Source: Sphingobacteriaceae bacterium (lineage in GTDB: Bacteria > Bacteroidota > Bacteroidia > Sphingobacteriales > Sphingobacteriaceae). Taken from it: a DNA stretch of 64,000 nt. The translations under genes and the position numbers were made by a program. The notes beneath the pieces are model-generated. The model searched no databases and was not told the DNA's origin. It saw nothing but the letters and a program-made list of their open reading frames with translations. Where the stretch lies: positions 248,001-312,000 of the forward strand of contig JAGIAD010000003.1 of assembly GCA_017745075.1 (NCBI GenBank), given 5' to 3'. Shown in pieces: positions 26,571 through 36,124 of this stretch (the first letter of the stretch is position 1; every line of letters begins with the position of its first letter).

Positions 26571-27551
26571 TTATAACAATTGCATGATTGCTTCATAAGC
26601 ACTGCACCCAGCAGCCCATCCACCAACGCTCGCGCCAAAGGCTCCCCATGTAACAGGCCCCCCCAAAGCTGCGCCCGCGCCGAACGCCGCTACGCCGGCA
26701 GCAGCACCAGCAATATCACCTTTACCAACTTTCTTCCAAGAAAAGCCTGGTTTCGGTCCATTGGCTGCCAACATTAAGCTAGAAGCTTTAGGACCACCTC
26801 TCAAAACCTCAACTGATGGCACATTATTACCCAATGTTCTATTAGATAATACATTTACCCAATCTTGACCGTTATCGTGCCAATAGGTTAAACTGTTGAT
26901 AGCTGTATTGGTTGTTGTGTATAGCTGGGCTAGTTCCTGCTCGGATAAATTTAATGTTGCAATTTCACTTTCAATAACATGAATTCGGTGAATACACGAA
27001 GCAAGATCAGTATCGTCATCTGTTACTACGACGTTCAATTCATCTAGGACACTTTTGGCACTGTTTGTATACTGAGCTGCATTGGCGGCAGTATAAAGAT
27101 GTTCATCATCATAGAGCGGTACACCGTCGAACACCTGAGTTGTATAATTGATAAGCCCATCTGTCAAATACTGGTCAAGTTGGCTATCTATTACATACTG
27201 TTTTGTTTCACCTTCAATTACATCAACTGGTGAAACATTTTGATTATTGGAATCATCATGAAGCATTGTTAATCTACCTTTTAGACCACTAGAATTATTT
27301 GTATATGCTTTTAAATCAAAATTGATGTTGTTTTTTGCCAGTCTTTCTTTCACTAACATTAATCTGTTTTCAGTCTTCACTTTACTAAGCGCCTGTAAGA
27401 AAAGTCCAAGGTTTTTATTGTGTTCAATTCCTGCATTCTTGAATTGATCTGCTGTCAATTTTTGGTTTGAACCATCTTTTTTGCATGCTGAAAAAGACGT
27501 AATGATCAGTAGGGCAAATAGCAATGTTTGCTTTAATTTTTGCATTTTCAT
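26571..27551 (-). CDS. Lipoprotein with glycine-zipper, bacteriocin-like C-terminus
   Basis: A 326-residue predicted lipoprotein (signal ending SFSAC-KKDG near residue 22). The mature region is mostly helical and Asn/Thr-rich, with no recognised domain. From about residue 275 the character changes: after a basic SWKKVGKGD comes a Gly/Ala-rich hydrophobic stretch with many G-x3-G and A-x3-G spacings (GAGAALGG, GAFGASVGGWAAGC), ending EAIMQLL. Such tails resemble class II bacteriocins and glycine-zipper toxins, which insert in membranes. A 55-residue two-helix membrane protein follows 8 bases later. No secretion or maturation gene is adjacent. Alternative: an envelope lipoprotein whose tail anchors or oligomerises. 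Confidence 0.7.
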   Translation of the reverse strand: MKMQKLKQTLLFALLIITSFSACKKDGSNQKLTADQFKNAGIEHNKNLGLFLQALSKVKTENRLMLVKERLAKNNINFDLKAYTNNSSGLKGRLTMLHDDSNNQNVSPVDVIEGETKQYVIDSQLDQYLTDGLINYTTQVFDGVPLYDDEHLYTAANAAQYTNSAKSVLDELNVVVTDDDTDLASCIHRIHVIESEIATLNLSEQELAQLYTTTNTAINSLTYWHDNGQDWVNVLSNRTLGNNVPSVEVLRGGPKASSLMLAANGPKPGFSWKKVGKGDIAGAAAGVAAFGAGAALGGPVTWGAFGASVGGWAAGCSAYEAIMQLL

Positions 27552-28147
27552 TTAATTTAAATTTTGTTTTTTTAGTTGTTATTTAATCGTTTTAATAAGT
27601 TTCAACATTTAATTTTCGAAAATGCATTCAATATTAAAATCCGAAGGATTCGGATATAAACAACTAGACTACTGGGAATAGTGTGCTGAGCGTTAATAGA
27701 GAAAGACCATTCAAGAATTAGTTCTGCAAATAAGCATCAGAATTGTCACAATAAACTTTTTTTTACATGAACACTGCAGTTCCTTACATCAAATGGTAGA
27801 GATATTTACACGAACCCAAATTAAACAATGTGTAATAAGTTATAAAAATGAATTGATAACGGTAAGATATACCTATATCTGTAATCAATTTGAATAAAAG
27901 ATTGCAGCAAAAGCCCGACGCGTCAGGGTAAATAATAATCTTTATTTACACGCTTAGTAATTTAAAATTATTTCCTCACATAAATTTGGAGTTTATCAAC
28001 CAATTCGAAGGAAGTACGATCTTCCAGCCAAATTTCTTCCATTTTGGAAAGATAATGATTTACCTAAAAACACCTCTTATAATAAATTCTATAAAAAAAT
28101 CAATCTATCAGGCTTTAAAAACTTGATTTCTTTCAATTTCAATAAAA
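27552..28147. other. AT-rich gap with a possible gene remnant
   Basis: About 600 bases between the lipoprotein gene and the terminator at 28148. The only coding-like stretch is on the minus strand at 27968-28042 (24 codons beginning MEEIWLEDRTSFELVDKL, then stop). It reads like the tail of a protein but has a stop shortly upstream, so it may be a remnant. The stretch next to 27551 should hold the lipoprotein promoter. Nothing else is recognised. Confidence 0.4.
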
Positions 28148-28181
28148 AAAGCAGCCACGTTTTTTTAAATTTGGCTGCTTT
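28148..28181 (-). terminator. Intrinsic terminator of the 63-residue gene
   Basis: On the minus strand AAAGCAGCCA and TGGCTGCTTT form a 10-bp stem (28148-28181) followed by TTTTTTTATT. This is a textbook intrinsic terminator 42 bases after the stop of the gene at 28223-28414. Confidence 0.85.
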
Positions 28182-28222
28182 ATATAAAATCTGGGCATGA
28201 GTAGATTTTTTGGAGCTATTTT

Positions 28223-28414
28223 TTACAACAATCCATACAAACCGTGGGCGTAGTTTCTTAACGATGACGATACCGTTTTCATTTTATCCGGCGATGGACC
28301 TTTTACTTTGTACGCTTCCGGATGAAGTTCTAAAGGCTGTTCTTCAACTTGTTCTAATGTGCTTCTATTGCTTAATGCAGCATGCTGTTCTTCGCTTAAT
28401 TTTAAAGGTGCCAT
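28223..28414 (-). CDS. Orphan small protein (63 aa), unknown function
   Basis: Encodes 63 residues beginning MAPLKLSEEQHAALSNRS, with an acidic first half (LEQVEEQPLELHPE) and a basic, aromatic-ended second half (KVKGPSPDKMKTVSSSLRNY then AHGLYGLL). No signal, membrane helix or double-glycine motif is present. A strong intrinsic terminator follows at 28148-28181, which supports a real transcript. Acidic leader-like and basic core-like halves recall ribosomally made peptide precursors, but no modifying enzyme lies nearby, so that is a weak analogy. Directly upstream is a tandem 288-bp duplication. Not recognised. Confidence 0.55.
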   Translation of the reverse strand: MAPLKLSEEQHAALSNRSTLEQVEEQPLELHPEAYKVKGPSPDKMKTVSSSLRNYAHGLYGLL

Positions 28415-28512
28415 GATCTTGAATTTATATTAGAACAACAGGGATATCTGGAATAAGTTTGCCGTTTTTATTATTTTTTTTTAAATAATTTTTGTCATGA
28501 ACCAGCGGCCGC

Positions 28513-29096
28513 TCATTTCCAAATCCTAAACTAATAAAGTATATCTTCTACAGGGAGCGCAATGCTGGTGCAAAACAATAAGTTCCCTCCCGTTTTTCGC
28601 TTTTACGCTTTCCCGAAAGTTCGGGATGCCTCGTTGCTGCAGGGTAACGCTGCAACCGGGGCTAGGTGGCCACAGCAATATTTCATTTTGAGGGTTGCAG
28701 GGTGCACAAAACTTTGTTCCTAAACCCGATTGCAGCGAACACGAAGTGCAACGAAGTAAAGCGTAAAGCGGGACTGCAAGCCGCCAAGAACCACAGGCCA
28801 ATCATTTCCAAATCATAAAACTAAAGTATTTCTTTTACAGTGGGAGCGCAATACTCGTGCAAAACACCAACTTTCTTCCCGTTTTTCGCTTATACGCTTC
28901 GCTGCCTCATTCTTCGTTGCTGCTGGGTAACGCTTTAACCGGGGCTAGGTGGCCACAGCAGTATTTCATTTTTAGGGTTGCAGGGAGTACAAACCCTTGT
29001 TCTTAAACCCGATTGCAATGTAAAGCCCGTAGCGCCGAGGACTTGAAATGAAAAGCGGGACTGCAAGCCGCCAAGAACTACTAACCAATCATTTCC
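28513..29096. repeat. Tandem duplication of a ~288-bp modular repeat unit
   Basis: Two diverged copies, 28513-28801 and 28802-29088, both start TCATTTCCAAATC and share GGGAGCGCAAT, CCCGTTTTTCGCTT, CCGGGGCTAGGTGGCCACAG, ATTTCATTTT, TAAACCCGATTGCA and GCGGGACTGCAAGCCGCCAA. A third truncated start, TCATTTCC, is at 29089. Between the constant blocks are short segments that differ completely between copies, for example between CCCGATTGCA and AAGCGGGACT. One block recurs on the other strand at 9910-9969. No gene is visible in 28415-29254. Confidence 0.8.
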
Positions 29097-29254
29097 TGAT
29101 TCTATTCCAGTGAGACAGTGATCGATGGTATAAATAATAGTTTACGGTACGTGAGGACACGAACCAAGGCGACGGAATAAGGTTTTATATACTTGAGGCA
29201 CGAACCATAACGATATGAATTACGGCGCCATCACCTTCAAAAACAGCATAAAAA

Positions 29255-29283
29255 AGCCGTCCCAATTTTACGTTGAGACGGCT
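29255..29283 (-). terminator. Intrinsic terminator of the DUF2911 gene
   Basis: AGCCGTC (29255-29261) pairs with GACGGCT (29277-29283). On the minus strand the stem is followed by TTTTTTA, 20 bases past the DUF2911 stop. Confidence 0.8.
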
Positions 29284-29302
29284 CTGAATAATTTTATTTA
29301 AA

Positions 29303-29821
29303 TTATTTAATGGTAACCGGAACCGAGATTTTATCCCAATCCAAAGAGAAACCATTTTTAGTAATTTTGTAAACCAAACGTTCTTGTGTTGCTTTTAAAG
29401 CCTTGGTTTTAACTTCTACACGTAAGGCATCTTTTGCTTCTTCGTATTTGTAAGCACCCCATTGTTTAGGTTCTTTGTTAAAAATGGCTGTCCAGATACC
29501 GCTTTCTTTAGGAATCAAGAAGAAACTGTACTTTCCTGCTGCCAAAGGTTTCCCTTCAACCAGGATATCTTTATCGGTTTCGAAAGTTGTAGCTTCGTTT
29601 GCACCAGCGCGCCATACTTTGTCGAATGCTTCCAGACCACCCCAGATTTTACGTCCTTTTACGGCCGGGCTGCTGTAGTTGATGGTGATAGTTGCGCCTT
29701 TAACTTTTCCTGTTGCTGTAGCGGCAGGACTTGGCTTAGGCTGAGCATCCTGAGCCATTGCATTTACAGAAACAGTAATTACCGTTAATAGCAACGCAAT
29801 TGATTTGATCATCGTTTTCAT
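29303..29821 (-). CDS. DUF2911 secreted protein
   Basis: Exported protein of 172 residues with a cleavable signal ([23 protein letters not shown]). It shows the DUF2911 pattern: [51 protein letters not shown] and a final [13 protein letters not shown]. These proteins are common in Bacteroidota, often several per genome, and have no established biochemical role. It is a single-gene unit with its own terminator. Function unknown; the periplasmic location is inferred from the signal peptide. Confidence 0.9.
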   Translation of the reverse strand: MKTMIKSIALLLTVITVSVNAMAQDAQPKPSPAATATGKVKGATITINYSSPAVKGRKIWGGLEAFDKVWRAGANEATTFETDKDILVEGKPLAAGKYSFFLIPKESGIWTAIFNKEPKQWGAYKYEEAKDALRVEVKTKALKATQERLVYKITKNGFSLDWDKISVPVTIK

Positions 29822-29943
29822 AGAATTATATTAATCTGTTTTGTTGTTTTTTGATTTTACGAATTTATACTTTTAGCCTGAAAAAACTATAATCCCAGTG
29901 TCTAAAAACGCCGGAAACGCTTTATTATTTCACATCTGATTTT

Positions 29944-30567
29944 CTAATTTTTCCGCCCCACAAATCTGATTACGGAACCTTGACCGTTATGGAACAAACC
30001 TTCGCTCAACTCAATCTCTTTTTCTTCTAAAATGATGATTTCAAAATCAGCAAAATCTGATTTTATTTCTTCAATGGAGAATAACATATCAATCTTTTTT
30101 GGTCCGCCAACATTTTCGTTTTTGGCAAGGTAACCAAGGTGGTTTTTACTAAATGCTTCAAAAATAACAATGCCTCCTTTACGCAAATAAGCACGGAGTG
30201 ATTGGTGATAAGCGGATTTGATTGCAGCCGGAAAATGAGCATAAATAAGTGCTAAAGCATCAAATTGTTCCGGTTTATAATTTAGTGTTTCTAATTTACC
30301 AACCTGGTAATCGATGCTAACCTGGTTATTTTCTGCAAGCCTGAGGGCTTTATTTTTCCCTTCCAGACTGATATCAAAAGCGGAAACATACCAACCCAGT
30401 TTGGCTGCAAAAACAGCATTTCTTCCTTCCCCTTCTGCTGGAAATAATATTTTGCCGGGGTTAAGCTTTTCTAACTGTTCTTTTAAATAATTATTCGGTT
30501 GTTCGCCATAAGCAAACTCGTCTGTACGGTAACGGTCGTTCCATCGGTCAACCCAGGCTTCGTTCAT
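29944..30567 (-). CDS. Class I SAM-dependent methyltransferase, TehB/thiopurine-type
   Basis: A 207-residue cytosolic methyltransferase. I start at 30567 ([15 protein letters not shown]) because the WxxRY start is typical of this group and the in-frame upstream part is not. The SAM site begins at [20 protein letters not shown] (motif I with a GEGRN turn), followed by VSAFDIS (motif II acidic residue) and [12 protein letters not shown]. This group includes tellurite/selenite-detoxifying TehB-like enzymes. It ends the region upstream of the sodium-solute symporter but runs in its own frame with a 90-base gap. The acceptor is unknown. Confidence 0.82.
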   Translation of the reverse strand: MNEAWVDRWNDRYRTDEFAYGEQPNNYLKEQLEKLNPGKILFPAEGEGRNAVFAAKLGWYVSAFDISLEGKNKALRLAENNQVSIDYQVGKLETLNYKPEQFDALALIYAHFPAAIKSAYHQSLRAYLRKGGIVIFEAFSKNHLGYLAKNENVGGPKKIDMLFSIEEIKSDFADFEIIILEEKEIELSEGLFHNGQGSVIRFVGRKN

Positions 30568-30656
30568 ATTCGGATTATTGATTTGATCAAAATAAAGGTA
30601 TAGAATTTTGCTCAGGCAACTGGATTTCAAATATCTTCCTGACGTAAAATTAAGGT

Positions 30657-32351
30657 CTATTTGCCGATTACGGTTTTAGGCTGATAAAATAAAAGACTCA
30701 ACAGCGAAAATATAATTACTGCAAAGGCACCGATTACATTTAACCACAAAAAAGAAACAATGTCGAATTCGTAAATGGCAATAATCGCAATTTCAGCTAA
30801 AATTGCAGCAATAAATACTAAGGGCCCGTTTATCTTTTTAAAATAAAAAGCCACTAAGAAAATGCCCAGTATCGGACCGTAAAAAAGCGAACCCAATACA
30901 TTTACGGCTTCAATAAGCGAACCCATCTGTGTGGCAAACATGGCCACTGCAATAGAGAAAATTCCCCAACCCAAAGTATGCAGGCGACTATATTTCAGTT
31001 CATCTTCGTCTGCTATTTCCTTTTTCTCAAAAATCAGGTGCACATCTTTTAAAGAACACGCGGCCAAAGAATTAAGTGCTGCTGAAATCGATCCCCAGCT
31101 GGCCAAAAAGATTACGGCAAAAAGCAAACCGATCATCCCTACGGGCAGCGTATTTTTTACAAAGTATAAAAAGATATAATTGGTATCGGTTTTTTCGGCA
31201 TTATAGTTAGATTTATTAATGGCCTCCTCTACCCTGCCGTGCAATTCTTTTACCTGCTTTTGGATCGACCTAAAATCTGCTATCGAAGCATTCAATGCCG
31301 GAGACTGTTTTTCTTTTTCTTCAAGAACACGTTTTGATTGCTGGTTAAATTTCTGTTGCAACGCAGTATGTTCTTTTTCGAAAACGGCAGCCTGTTGTGG
31401 CTGGGTTTCTTTTAAATACTGATAAGAACGCTCATTGAAATATATCGGGGCCGGTTTCAGGGAGAAAAAGGCAAACAACAATGCACCGATTAAGAGGATA
31501 GCAAACTGCATCGGAATTTTAACCACGCCGTTTAGCAGCAGTCCCATTTTTGCATTTGTATTGTCTTTTGCCGTGATATAGCGCCCAACCTGGCTTTGGT
31601 CTGTTCCGAAATAGGAAAGTGCCAGAAAAAAACCTCCGATTAATCCGCTCCAGATGTTGTATTTGTATTTCCAATCGAAGCCGGTGGTAATTACATTTAA
31701 CTTGCCCGATTTGCCGGCAAGATAAAGTGCATCTTTAAAACCGATCCCGTTTGGCATATTCTGTATCAGGAGGTACCCTGCAAAAGCCATAGTACCCAGG
31801 ATGATTAAAAACTGCAGTTTCTGTGTATGTGCGATGGCTTTGGCACCTCCAACATAAGTATAAATTAACAGTATGCCCCCGGTTAAAATATTGGTTAAAT
31901 AAATATTCCAGTTTAAAACACTCGAAAGGATAATGCTGGGGGCATAAATGCTGATCCCGGTTGATAATCCGCGTGAAAAAAGAAAGAGTAGTGAGGTTAA
32001 TACACGCGTTTTTTTATCAAAACGGTTCTCCAGGTATTCATAAGCTGTATAAACATTCAGGCGCTGAAAAATCGGGATGAAAGTAATGCAGATGACGATC
32101 ATCGCTAAAGGCAATCCAAAATAATATTGAACGAAGCGCATGCCATCGGTATAGGCCTGCCCCGGAGCTGCCAGAAAAGTAATGGCACTGGCCTGGGTGG
32201 CCATAATACCCAAAAGCACAATGTACCAGGGCATTTTATTATCGGCCTTTAAGTAAGAAGCATTACTTTTTTGTCCGCGGCCAATAAAGACGCCATAAGC
32301 TACCACGGCAAGCAAAGTAAATATTAATACTGCCCAATCGATATTACTCAT
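30657..32351 (-). CDS. Sodium:solute symporter (SSS family)
   Basis: Inner-membrane Na+-coupled transporter of 564 residues with about 13 hydrophobic segments. SSS signatures are visible: [21 protein letters not shown] near the start, [17 protein letters not shown] in the middle and [20 protein letters not shown] later. A long hydrophilic insertion (about residues 300-380, Lys/Glu/Gln-rich) lies between helices. Its ATG overlaps the stop of a 34-residue membrane peptide, which in turn overlaps the PIG-L deacetylase stop, so all three are translationally coupled. The substrate is probably the sugar or amide released by the deacetylase pathway; this is inferred. Confidence 0.92.
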   Translation of the reverse strand: MSNIDWAVLIFTLLAVVAYGVFIGRGQKSNASYLKADNKMPWYIVLLGIMATQASAITFLAAPGQAYTDGMRFVQYYFGLPLAMIVICITFIPIFQRLNVYTAYEYLENRFDKKTRVLTSLLFLFSRGLSTGISIYAPSIILSSVLNWNIYLTNILTGGILLIYTYVGGAKAIAHTQKLQFLIILGTMAFAGYLLIQNMPNGIGFKDALYLAGKSGKLNVITTGFDWKYKYNIWSGLIGGFFLALSYFGTDQSQVGRYITAKDNTNAKMGLLLNGVVKIPMQFAILLIGALLFAFFSLKPAPIYFNERSYQYLKETQPQQAAVFEKEHTALQQKFNQQSKRVLEEKEKQSPALNASIADFRSIQKQVKELHGRVEEAINKSNYNAEKTDTNYIFLYFVKNTLPVGMIGLLFAVIFLASWGSISAALNSLAACSLKDVHLIFEKKEIADEDELKYSRLHTLGWGIFSIAVAMFATQMGSLIEAVNVLGSLFYGPILGIFLVAFYFKKINGPLVFIAAILAEIAIIAIYEFDIVSFLWLNVIGAFAVIIFSLLSLLFYQPKTVIGK

Positions 32352-32452
32352 GACCAGAATTTAGTGAAGAAATAATAAAATACAATCTGGAATACCAGCG
32401 CCAATGCCAGTAATACATACCAGGTATTCCAGTTTTTAAATTGATTTTTCAT
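32348..32452 (-). CDS. 34-residue single-helix membrane peptide in symporter operon
   Basis: A very small gene read from the sequence. Its ATG (start at 32452) uses the last A of the PIG-L stop TGA, and its own TGA overlaps the symporter ATG in an ATGA junction. The peptide is MKNQFKNWNTWYVLLALALV followed by a hydrophobic stretch FQIVFYYFF and TKFWS: one membrane helix with a polar, basic N-terminus. Overlapping both neighbours, it is kept in frame between two translationally coupled genes, which argues for real translation. Small subunits are known for some SSS transporters. A stabilising or regulatory partner role is inference. Confidence 0.75.
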   Translation of the reverse strand: MKNQFKNWNTWYVLLALALVFQIVFYYFFTKFWS

Positions 32453-34920
32453 CACTTCCCAGCCGATAAAAAATTGAAAAACAATCTTGCTGCGCCAACA
32501 TTACCTGCCGGTAACTGCCTGAAAAAAGCCAAAGGCGTGTAAATAAAATTCCCTTTGCCATATTTTGCGTAAAGGGTTGATCCCTGAAGCGGTTCTTCGC
32601 CTGTATCGTTCATTTCGAAAAGTGGTTCGTATTTGGTATCCCATTTATCAGGAAAATAAGCACCACGTTCCTGCACCCATCCTTTAAAATCTTCGGCAGT
32701 GATTTTATTCGGATAATTTAACAGTTTGTGGTTGGGATTTAAGAATTTAACTTCTGCATTTTCTTCGGTTACCCTTTTACCACTGATCGAGAACGGATAA
32801 ATTCCGAAATCCTGTAAGGCCATATCCTGTGTGGTATTGTACTGCATTACGATGGTTCCACCATTTTCTACATAACTACGCAATGCGTTTTGCCAGTTTT
32901 TAATCCTTTTTTCGGTATTGATCACCCTTACACCGGTTACCAGCGCATCATAAGTAGCCAGCTTTGTCGCATTAAGGATATCGGCTTCATTAAGCACATC
33001 TACCTGCAAACCAGCCTGCCTTAAAAATTCAGGAATTAAATCGCCGGCCCCTTCAATATAGCCAATCTTTTTGGCCAGTACCTTCACATCACCTTTTATC
33101 AACCATGTGGTGGCAGGTACAAAATACTGTAAGGTGGGTAAATGCGGGTATTGAATCAGTACCTGCCCTTTCGAATATTCGTTTGCCTCTGATGAGAAAA
33201 CAGCCTCGAGTTTATTCTGACTGGTTTTTATTTTGGCCAAGTCTTCAGCCGGAATTAAAAAATCTTTGGTGGTAATGGTATTCTCGGCCAAATTGATCCC
33301 CTGAAAAGTTTTTACCACCTGACTACCGATCTTAAAACTTACCTTGCCGTAATTGATATTTTTATTGGCTTTTAAACGGAGTGTAACACTTAATGCTTCT
33401 TTTTCTTTAGCGAAATAAACAGGCTCGGCAAAACTTAAATCAAGCGGCGGAATAATCCTCAATCCTTCAACCACATCGCCTTTCACCGGATCTAATTTTT
33501 TATAAGATAAAGGCAATTTGATCTCAAATTTTTCATTTTCAATTTTCAGCGACAATAACACATTAAGGGCTGGTTGCATCTCGGGTAATCCGATTAAGGT
33601 ATCGTTGGCTACACTGAAAGTTGCAGCATCTTTGGCAGGCTTGCTTAACCAGTAAGGTTCTGTAAGCGCAGCATCTGCCGGAATCTGGATTTTACGTTCA
33701 ACTGTAATCAATGAATCACTGGCGATATTCCTGTTCAGGTTATCGGTCTGATTTAACCAGTTTACGCTTTCTACAATTACCGGCGTAGCTGATCTTGAAA
33801 TTAAATTTAAACGAAAGTTATAGCTATTGCCAGCTATGGCTTCGGGCTGGTTGGTTACCACTTCGCCCATAAAACCTGCACAGCTTAAAATAATCTGATC
33901 AATAGCTGCCAGTTTATCTTTTCTTAAAGCCTGATCCTGTAATTCGGCAATTTTCTTTCTGAGCATCAACAGTCCGTGCAAACTCTTATCAGGCTGGTTG
34001 TAATTGAAAGATAACAGCACAATATCAATCAGTTCATCAATATCTCCAATTCCTTTATCAGACCAGTTAAAATTCAAGCCATCAAATAGCGTTCTCTTCG
34101 CAGGATCGCCCAAAACTTTGGTAAAATATTCAGTCCTGACGCCGGCTACCGATTGGGTTCCGGCACCCTGGCTTTTATGCAGGCTTCGGCTTAAACCGGC
34201 CAGCTCGCCATAACCCATACCCAACTGTGCATCGTATTGGCCAACAGTAACTTTCAATTGATTTTCGGCAGTTGTGTTCACAGACCCAAACCTGAAGGTA
34301 TTCCACAATAATCTTTTTGGTTGCCAAACGGAAACATATTTAAGCTGGTTAGGAAACATATTCTTATCGGCAGCAGCTTTAAAAGCTTTTTCAGCAACCA
34401 CAGCCGAAGCAGCATGTTGTCCATGACCGGCAGCAGCAGTAGGCGGGAAACGGCAGATAATTACATCTGGCCTGAATTTCCTGATTACCCAAACCACATC
34501 GGCCGTAATGCTGTCGGCGTCCCATTGCTTAAAGGTATCGTTGGTATTTTTAGAAAAACCAAAATCAATGGCCCTTGTAAAAAACTGTTGTGCCCCATCT
34601 AACCTCCGCGCTTCCAAAAGTTCGTGTGTTCTGATTAAGCCCAAAGCAGCACCTTGTTCAGTACCTAAAAGATTTTGTCCGCCATCTCCCCTGGTAAGTG
34701 ATAAATAGGCCGTTTCTACATTCTGCCCGTTGATTAGCCAGGATAGTAAACCTGTGTTTTCATCGTCGGGGTGAGCGGCTAAATATAAAACCTTAGGAAG
34801 GTGTTTTAAGGTTTTGAGTTCTCTGTAAATTTCTGAAGATTTTGCCGGACGTACCTGTTGGCCCATGCAAAATATGGCAGGAAAGCATAATATAAATAGT
34901 GCAGTTAATCTTTTAAACAT
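32452..34920 (-). CDS. Secreted PIG-L family deacetylase with C-terminal GATase-like domain
   Basis: An 822-residue exported enzyme. I start at 34920 (MFKRLTALFIL) where a good signal begins; an ATG 21 bases earlier would add charged residues. The PIG-L/LmbE zinc motif AAHPDDEN is near residues 48-55 and a second histidine is in AGHGQHAAS, as in N-acetylglucosaminyl-type deacetylases. Central beta-rich domains follow. The last 200 residues (GYIEGAGDLIPEFLRQAG..., YDALVTGVRVINTEKR) look like a class-I-glutamine-amidotransferase-type fold. It overlaps the 34-residue peptide and is coupled to the symporter, suggesting breakdown of an N-acylated glycan and uptake of the product. Confidence 0.9.
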   Translation of the reverse strand: MFKRLTALFILCFPAIFCMGQQVRPAKSSEIYRELKTLKHLPKVLYLAAHPDDENTGLLSWLINGQNVETAYLSLTRGDGGQNLLGTEQGAALGLIRTHELLEARRLDGAQQFFTRAIDFGFSKNTNDTFKQWDADSITADVVWVIRKFRPDVIICRFPPTAAAGHGQHAASAVVAEKAFKAAADKNMFPNQLKYVSVWQPKRLLWNTFRFGSVNTTAENQLKVTVGQYDAQLGMGYGELAGLSRSLHKSQGAGTQSVAGVRTEYFTKVLGDPAKRTLFDGLNFNWSDKGIGDIDELIDIVLLSFNYNQPDKSLHGLLMLRKKIAELQDQALRKDKLAAIDQIILSCAGFMGEVVTNQPEAIAGNSYNFRLNLISRSATPVIVESVNWLNQTDNLNRNIASDSLITVERKIQIPADAALTEPYWLSKPAKDAATFSVANDTLIGLPEMQPALNVLLSLKIENEKFEIKLPLSYKKLDPVKGDVVEGLRIIPPLDLSFAEPVYFAKEKEALSVTLRLKANKNINYGKVSFKIGSQVVKTFQGINLAENTITTKDFLIPAEDLAKIKTSQNKLEAVFSSEANEYSKGQVLIQYPHLPTLQYFVPATTWLIKGDVKVLAKKIGYIEGAGDLIPEFLRQAGLQVDVLNEADILNATKLATYDALVTGVRVINTEKRIKNWQNALRSYVENGGTIVMQYNTTQDMALQDFGIYPFSISGKRVTEENAEVKFLNPNHKLLNYPNKITAEDFKGWVQERGAYFPDKWDTKYEPLFEMNDTGEEPLQGSTLYAKYGKGNFIYTPLAFFRQLPAGNVGAARLFFNFLSAGK

Positions 34921-35011
34921 AATATTTGTTTTGCACATCAAATATGCTCAAAAAGCTTTTACTTTAGTGCCTCCGAAACGAAAAAGGTACAAAAAATGGA
35001 GTTTCTGCGAA

Positions 35012-36115
35012 TTACAATCTTTTAAACACAGATTCGAGCAAATGAATGTAGAGGGTTATTCCTTCTTCAATTTCTTCAATCAGTACAAACTCATCTGCAG
35101 TATGCGATCTTGCCGATTCTCCTGGTCCCATTTTTACAGAAGGCATGGTCAGCCAACCCTGATCAGAACTGGTAGGAGAAACATAGGTTTTTCTGCCAAG
35201 CGAGATTCCGGCTACTACCAGCGGATGCAACACATCGATATTGGAAGGATGGAGCACATTAGGGCGAACGTTAAAACTGCTTAAGGTATGGTTGATGATA
35301 ACATTCAGGATCTCTCGCGGAGTATAATTGTGATCGAAACGGATATCGACTGTAAAATGGCATTCGCCAGGTACAATATTATGCTGCAAACCCGCATTTA
35401 CTTCTGTAACAGTCATTTTTACCGGAGCTGGTAAATGATCTTCAACCGGAAACTGAAAATGTGAAAACCAATCTATATCCTTAATGGCTTTGTAAATGGC
35501 ATTGTCGCCTTCTTCACGTGCGGCATGTCCTGACCGGCCTTTGGCTACACAATCAATCACCATCGACCCTTTTTCGGCAATAGCCATTTGCATACCTGTT
35601 GGCTCTCCAACTATGGCAAAAGAAATGGGCTTAAGGTCGTCCAATATACTTCTGATGCCATTTAAACCCGAATTTTCTTCTTCGCCAGTGGCCGCCAAAC
35701 ATAAATTGAATGCAAGATCCTTCGATTCGTAAAAATAAATAAAGGTAGAGATAAGCGATACAAGCGAAGCGCCTGCATCGTTACTGCCCAAGCCATGTAT
35801 TTTTTCATCATAAATTATGGCACGGAATGGATCCAATGTATATTGCTCATTTGGTTTTACAGTATCGTGGTGCGAGTTGAGTAGAATAGTCGGTTTTGAA
35901 TGGTCGAAATACTTATTGTAGCACCATACATTATTGTGTTTACGGGTGGTAATAATCCCATGTTTAGCCAGATGTGCTTCTATTTCATTGGCAGTATCCT
36001 GCTCTGATCCACTAAAAGATGGTATAGCGATTAGAGCAGACAAAAGTTCTATCGCTTCATTGTATAATTGATTTAAATCTGGATGGCTGGTCGGTTGTTT
36101 TTCTACAGTATTCAT
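35012..36115 (-). CDS. M20-family deacylase, ArgE-like
   Basis: Zinc-dependent amidohydrolase of 367 residues. The metal and catalytic residues are in place: H-x-D in SHHDTV near 82-87, Asp in GSNDAG, the catalytic Glu pair in TGEEENSG, Glu in VGEPTG, and His in RSHTADE near the end. A dimerisation lid domain lies in the middle. The sequence is like the acetyl- or succinyl-ornithine/citrulline deacylase used in Bacteroidota arginine synthesis. That fits its position 9 bases after a GNAT acyltransferase of the kind that opens the same pathway. DapE or a dipeptidase would be the alternatives. Confidence 0.85.
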   Translation of the reverse strand: MNTVEKQPTSHPDLNQLYNEAIELLSALIAIPSFSGSEQDTANEIEAHLAKHGIITTRKHNNVWCYNKYFDHSKPTILLNSHHDTVKPNEQYTLDPFRAIIYDEKIHGLGSNDAGASLVSLISTFIYFYESKDLAFNLCLAATGEEENSGLNGIRSILDDLKPISFAIVGEPTGMQMAIAEKGSMVIDCVAKGRSGHAAREEGDNAIYKAIKDIDWFSHFQFPVEDHLPAPVKMTVTEVNAGLQHNIVPGECHFTVDIRFDHNYTPREILNVIINHTLSSFNVRPNVLHPSNIDVLHPLVVAGISLGRKTYVSPTSSDQGWLTMPSVKMGPGESARSHTADEFVLIEEIEEGITLYIHLLESVFKRL

Positions 36116-36124
36116 AGTGGTATA

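Noticed and set aside
28526..28801. 91-codon minus-strand frame in the tandem repeat
   Set aside because: It lies wholly in repeat DNA and the second copy of the repeat does not keep the frame.
28513..29096. CRISPR-like array
   Set aside because: Only two long units in tandem, no short regular spacers and no cas genes.
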